Shown here: in pieces, positions 58,998 to 64,000 of the stretch | Position numbering within the stretch: the first letter of the stretch is position 1 | Layout: each line of letters starts with the position of its first letter | Assembly (NCBI GenBank): GCA_037693485.1 | Contig: CM075344.1 | Span: forward strand, 23,396,501 to 23,460,500 | Direction of reading: 5' to 3' | Source: Kitagawia praeruptora | Lineage: Eukaryota > Streptophyta > Magnoliopsida > Apiales > Apiaceae | Length of the DNA stretch: 64,000 nt | Notes under the pieces: model-generated | The model's database searches: none | Told to the model about the DNA's origin: nothing | The model's input: only the letters and a program-made list of their open reading frames with translations | Program-made: the position numbers and the translations under genes

Positions 58998-61900
58998 TTA
59001 TATATACATACTACTACAGTTTTCACTAGCAGCAGCTTTTGTTTTTCTTTTTGCAACAATAACTTCCTCCAGATCTGTTTGTGATAATGCCCTGGCCCTG
59101 GGTTCCTGAAAATTTATGCATATACCGAAAACTCGTAAATAGTAACATCATCAGCAGAAAAATTCAGTGAACTTGTAAGACCATTCACATCCCATACCCC
59201 ATTCCCATCCCCATCTCCATAATTTGAGGATTTGTTCAACTTTTCTTCTAAAATACTCCTCCATCCCATTCCCCATTTTGAGGTTTAGTTTTAGGGTCAT
59301 AACTAAGTCCCCATATTTAGGGACTTTGTTCATTCCCCCAAAAGCTTCCCCAAACCCCCTCTCTCTTCATATAATAATATTAAATTATATTTGTAGATAG
59401 TGAGTGAGTTTTAGTAGTTAAAGTTGTAAATGAAAGAGAGAGAAAGAATGATATAAAAAAGAAGAAAAATGCTAGAGGTACCAAAATTAGGTACCAAAAG
59501 TTGTTACCAAATGATGTGGCTTGTTTTAATTGGTTATAATTATTGTGGGCCCGCCAGGGCTCTCCAATCAAAATATTTTAAATTGACAAGTGTCTGTTGC
59601 CATGTCATTTGGTACCCAATTTTGGTACCCAATTTGGTACCTGTAGCACTACTCAAAAAAGAATATAAGGATATGGGGATGGAAAATGGGGAATGGGATG
59701 TAAAATATTTTTGATAATTTTAAGGATTTACTATTTTTGTTTGGGGATTTATTTTTAGTAAGAATTTAGGGATAGGGATGGGGTACGGAATGTGAATGCT
59801 CTAACAAGATGATTAGAATGTCATTCCCCGTTAACCAGGTTAGAATCCCATATCTAAATGGCATATCGGTCACATGCTCACAAGTCACAAGTAACATCCG
59901 TAATAAACCCCATAGTTTTGGACATACCTACCCCTAACTTGGACATTTTAAACCCACCGGTCCCATGCTTAAGATTGTTTATGGGTAACTATACTAATTT
60001 GGTACTATGCTAAGGCAGACAACATTGAATCTACAAGTGGACTAGTACTACTTAATGGACAATGGTTAAGCCGGGATTAAGAATTCAACCGGTGAATATA
60101 GTGAATGCTTACATAGGTGGCGGGAAGTTCATGAGAGAATAGTTCAATTTTAGATTAGGGCAGCTTCCTCATTGAGGTTTGCCATCGCAAAAAAAAAAAA
60201 ATTCCAAGTTTCTAAAGATTTCTTATCAGTAATTAGTTGTTCCCTATACAAGTTTGAAATGGTTGACGGGGCTGATTGGAGAAGTTAATAGTAGTTCGTT
60301 TCTTGGAGCTTCATTCACATGCCTAGTGATATTGTACCTTATAAAAGTAAAATGCAGGACAAGAATACTGACCGACGATTCCAATCCACTATTTTCAGCA
60401 TTAAGAAGGTCCCTGATGGGAGAATAAGCTGCCTGCTTGCAGAGTTCAAGAAGATCCGAGCCACTGTACCCATCACATAAACCAGCTATGTGGTCAATGT
60501 CAATTCGACTCTCCACCTTCTCCCCTTTCATGATAACCTTCAATATATTAACTCTTCCCCTGTGATCAGGAAGTCCAACTTCAAAAGTCTGAGTGAAACG
60601 TCTAAGTATTGCTTCATCAAGCTCTGTTGGACGATTAGTGGCCGCCAGAACCATCACCCTTGCATTTTCTGCACAAAAATATTAGAAATGAGCAAAATCT
60701 CAAGTAAAAGATGTAACAATTGCACTAATTATACTGACATTGAACCGTGGTCGCTAAACACAGTTATGACATGGAAAGAGAAACTGTGAGATCAACTTTA
60801 AATCAAATAAAATTTAAAGAGAACATACGATCAGTGGTGAAACCATCCCATTGCGCCATGAACTCAGTCTTCATTCTGGTACTTATTTCATGGTCAGTGG
60901 AACGCCGCTTAGCCAAAAAGCTGTCGACCTCATCAATGAATATAATAGCAGGCTGGATTTTATGTGCCAAGCTAAATACAGCAGCCACTACAAAATAATT
61001 TGAATATATTAATTAAACTAATTTAATCACATAGTTCTCCCTTACCAAGTTACCAGCCAAGCTGCTACTAAACAACTTAATCAAAAAAGTTTTGGGACTA
61101 GAACACAGGAAAGGATAAATTTAATTCACAGGACATGAAGCCCTTACAAACTACAGCAGAACTGCGGATGTATTTCAGACGAACCGTAAATATTTTATTT
61201 TTATTTTTTGCATCATCGAAATCTATAAGCCAATTTAAGTCAATCAGGCTCGATCTTATGCACAACTATAATTCTCCCTTACCAGCCAAGCTGATACTTC
61301 ATACCTTAGTGCACAGGCAGAAGTCCAAAGACCAAACCTTAAGAAATCAGCAAAGTAAAGTTGTAGAACTGAATATTTGAAACATAAATTCAAAAATTCA
61401 AACCCTGATAGAAATTTGGAACACGTGTCTAATCAACCTGATACCATAAACTCACCAAGTTTCTCTCCATCTCCAATCCACTTGCTTACTATAGTTGATA
61501 GCTTTACGTTAATGAAAGCAGCTCCCGACTCTTTTGCAATAGCTTTTGCGAGCATAGTTTTTCCTGTGCCTGGAGGTCCATGTAACAAAACACCTTTCTG
61601 CGGACCAAGGAGTTTCCCATGTGAAAAAAGTTCCGGCCTACGGAGTGGGAGAATGACCAATTCATGCAGTGACTGCTTAATACTTTCCAGCCCTCCAATT
61701 GAATTAAATTCCACTTCAATGTGATCAGGATTAATAACATCACAAGCGATTACATCCTGTATTTAAAGCATCATTTGACATCTTGAACACAAGGACAGTG
61801 TGGATCTCTAAACCACCAAAGGCCATTTGTCAAAGTAAAACGTGGGTGTTTGTATGTTATTGTAAACATTTTTTAGAATATATTATGTACTGCATTTAAA

Positions 61901-63246
61901 TTAATTTAAGTTGATTTCCCTAAATTTTAAGACTCAATTAGCAGAGGGCAAGATTAATACTATTAAATGCATTTATTCTTATCCGACATGCTATTCTGTC
62001 AAGTATATATATCACTGTGCACGTGTCTGTAAGTTGATTATGAACATGTATACAGGGGAGGATAGAAGTGAGGGAGTTGGCATTAATTCTAAGGGTACTG
62101 AAAAATGTATAGAATTTCTATTCGAAAGTTAAAAGAACAAGACAAGGGGTTGAGCAAACGGACTAGTTAGGCAACCCTTGATTGTTGCACTATGTAGTAA
62201 CAGACTCATGTACATCTATCCCATTCCCTGTTAGAACACAATACTAACAAGTGTAGAAAGAATGCAGGCATATATGAAGCACTCCGTATCTACTGAAATT
62301 CGTTACACGACTTAGCAAAAAAAAGAAGGAAATTTGTTATACTGCAGGTGTCCCAATCCCACGACAACAATGCATGTCACTGCATATAAGAGCCATGGCA
62401 CATGTCGTCAGCAGATATACCTATATGCACACGATGGATCATGGCGATTGCTGTCATTGAAGACAGCTCTTTGAGGTTGAAAATGCAGTTTAGAACCAGC
62501 TCAGCTAAAAGAAAGAATTTAAGAAATGATGACAACACATGTAAACAACCAACACAACTATATCAAGTTGAAAAAATATCTCATTGAAATTTGATATAAA
62601 ACTTCAATGTTTAGAATCTCCCAGATATTTTGCTCACATCATTAGATCAATTTGAAATACAGTAGAACTTGAACTTCAACCCAACAACAAAAGAAGCAAA
62701 AAGATAATGAAGATTAGATTTGTAGTCTCTCCCATTGTTGTTTGATAAATACATCTCTAGTTGTATAGTGAATTCAATCATAATGTGAAATAAGTGACAT
62801 TAAAGTAATAATAATTAAGTCACAAATATAGTCCAACACAGTGGTTGGGACTTGGGAGAGAACACATAAAGATAGATGCAAATGTATTAATATAGATGGA
62901 CAACCTTACCTCAAAGGAATTGCTTTCAATAAGACGCAGACCCAGACGCTTGGCTGTCCCCTTCTTAGCTTTCTTGGATGCTTCTAAGACCTCATCAAGC
63001 TGATGGTGAGCCACAAAAAAAATTAAAATTTTATTAATAGGATGCTCACGGAGTTTAAACTTGGAAAACAAAATATGTTTCTACTAGCAATTAGTTTGTT
63101 TGCATTATTTGGTAAAAAAAATTGTCCGTGGACAAAGTGAACAAAATAAAAAATATGTCAAAATAATTGCAGCTTACCTTTGTGGCTTCACTTGCATCGT
63201 CAGCAAGAACTTTCTCCAGATCTGATTGTGATAATGGCCTGGGTTC
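58998..63246 (-). CDS. Msp1-like AAA ATPase, 3' half of a probable two-module gene (continues past the window)
   Basis: Exons on the minus strand: 63246-63178, 62999-62910, 61756-61456, 60987-60829, 60668-60373 and 59105-58998, 1023 nt in one frame (340 codons plus TAA). The first exon, EPRPLSQSDLEKVLADDASE, is the linker type with donor AAG|GTAAGC. So an upstream AAA module is expected beyond 64000. The AAA core is complete: GPPGTGKT, IIFIDEVDSF, AATNRPTELDEAILRRF. The pore-loop region reads STIVSKWIGDGEK, with the usual Trp followed by Ile. The exon 60987 acceptor is GTAG and starts with Ala where others have Ser. The C-terminus SSMYI matches the other two loci. Introns are collinear with the 18.7-24.1 kb gene apart from inserted MITEs, so the two are segmental duplicates. 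Confidence 0.82.
59179..59801. mobile_element. PIF/Harbinger (Tourist-like) MITE in the last intron of the AAA gene
   Basis: Ends GACCATTCACATCCCATACC and inverted GAGCATTCACATTCCGTACC; target duplication TAA at 59176-59178 and 59802-59804. A second MITE is nested inside it. Confidence 0.85.
59470..59648. mobile_element. GGTACC-rich MITE nested in another MITE
   Basis: Ends TGCTAGAGGTACCAAAATTA and inverted TGCTACAGGTACCAAATTGG, with arms of about 45 bp that include repeated GGTACC(A/C)A words. The centre is GGGCCCGCCAGGGC. The target duplication is not obvious. Confidence 0.75.
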
Positions 63247-64000
63247 CTGAAACTAATGCATATATTGAAGACTTGAATAAGAACATCAGCGGAAGCAGCC
63301 ATAAAATCATTGATCACTTCCCGTGAACTATAAGAAGGAAAAAAAATTCAGACATCTGAGAAACTGTGAAGAATTGCCTAAATGTAAAAGATTCTTAATT
63401 CCAAAACATATATTAACAATTTCAACACAATCCTAAGAAGTGTGGACATCAGTGATAAACCCCATAATTGTTTCAAATTTATAAATTTGTTGTACTCTTT
63501 CGGATATACATATCCTCAACTTGGACCTTCTAACCTCTATCCATTTGTAAACACCGAGGAACGACATATCATATGAAGGTAGCGGTCACATTTTTATACA
63601 TTAAAGTGCAGTTTACCCACCTTTACTATTACAACCAATACTAATATTGTGTTCTGCTAAGGCAAACTGTGAAAGTTATGATAGTTCTGATTTCTACGTC
63701 AAATCAAATTTAATGCTTCATAAGTAGGCTGGGTATAAGAATTCGGGCAGCAGAAATATTTAATGCTACATGGGCACGTGGAAGTTTCTCTACAGAACAT
63801 AGTTAAAGTATAGCTAGCGTAGCGGAAAAAATTTCCTCGTTGTGCTTTGTCATCCCAAAAGAATTTCCAGATTTCCATAATCATCACTTAATTTGATTTC
63901 TAATCAGTAGTTTCCTGTACAATTTTTGTAATGCATCTATAGGGACTAGTTTATGACAATGTGATGCTAACTACGGGGATTAGTCTACATGACATGCTAC
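63247..64000 (-). other. intron of the third AAA gene, runs to the window edge
   Basis: Collinear with 21911-22500, the intron between module-1 exon 4 and the linker exon of the first gene (shared TTCATAAGTAGGCTGGGTAT, AAGAATTC, CTACATGGGCACGTGGAAGT). The upstream AAA module should begin shortly beyond 64000. No coding sequence is seen in this stretch. Confidence 0.7.

Overview
The window looks like nuclear DNA of a dicot plant. It is AT-rich and dense in transposons. Its genes have introns with GT..AG borders, and their relatives are plant proteins: an Msp1/ATAD1-type AAA ATPase, a plant RPA70/DUF223 protein, STICHEL-like, D-type cyclin, a receptor-like cytoplasmic kinase and UDP-glucuronate decarboxylase. 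I lean towards an asterid, perhaps Apiaceae, but that is an impression and not shown by the sequence. All exon borders are hand-derived from splice motifs, reading phase and comparison between copies inside the window.

Layout. 1-18.6 kb holds dead genes and small transposons: an RPA70-like pseudogene (1.6-3.05 kb), a STICHEL/DnaX-like pseudogene (7.6-8.8 kb), two Stowaway MITEs, a PIF/Harbinger MITE, two hAT-type elements with 8-bp target duplications, a probable solo LTR and a LINE 3' remnant. 18.7-24.1 kb holds the best gene of the window. It is a ten-exon minus-strand gene encoding one membrane-anchored protein of about 675 residues with two complete Msp1-like AAA modules in tandem. 25.5-37.1 kb holds a related locus that has been broken up. 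The second module is intact (25.5-28.5 kb) and an isolated first exon remains at 36.9-37.1 kb. The exons that should lie between them are gone. In their place are an LTR element with a 704-codon unrecognised ORF, an oppositely oriented LTR fragment, and a CACTA transposon carrying pieces of three host genes. 37.2-58.9 kb is mostly transposon: an RTE-like LINE end, a second CACTA element with a 175-bp tandem array, a UDP-glucuronate decarboxylase pseudogene, two related Helitron-like copies, an odd family of repeats built from GATACGG/CCGTATC words, and a complete but mutated Ty1-copia retrotransposon (50,065-55,843, target duplication CCTAC). 59.0-64.0 kb holds the 3' half of a third AAA gene, which runs off the right edge.

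How it fits together. The three AAA loci share exon lengths exactly (301, 159 and 296 nt per module) and the same linker trick. The former last exon of the upstream module gains a GTAAGC donor, and the former first exon of the downstream module loses its membrane segment and gains a CAG acceptor. This makes one long reading frame from two tandem genes. The AAA cluster with its fused modules is the most promising biology here. The transposon with captured gene pieces and the GATACGG repeat family come next.
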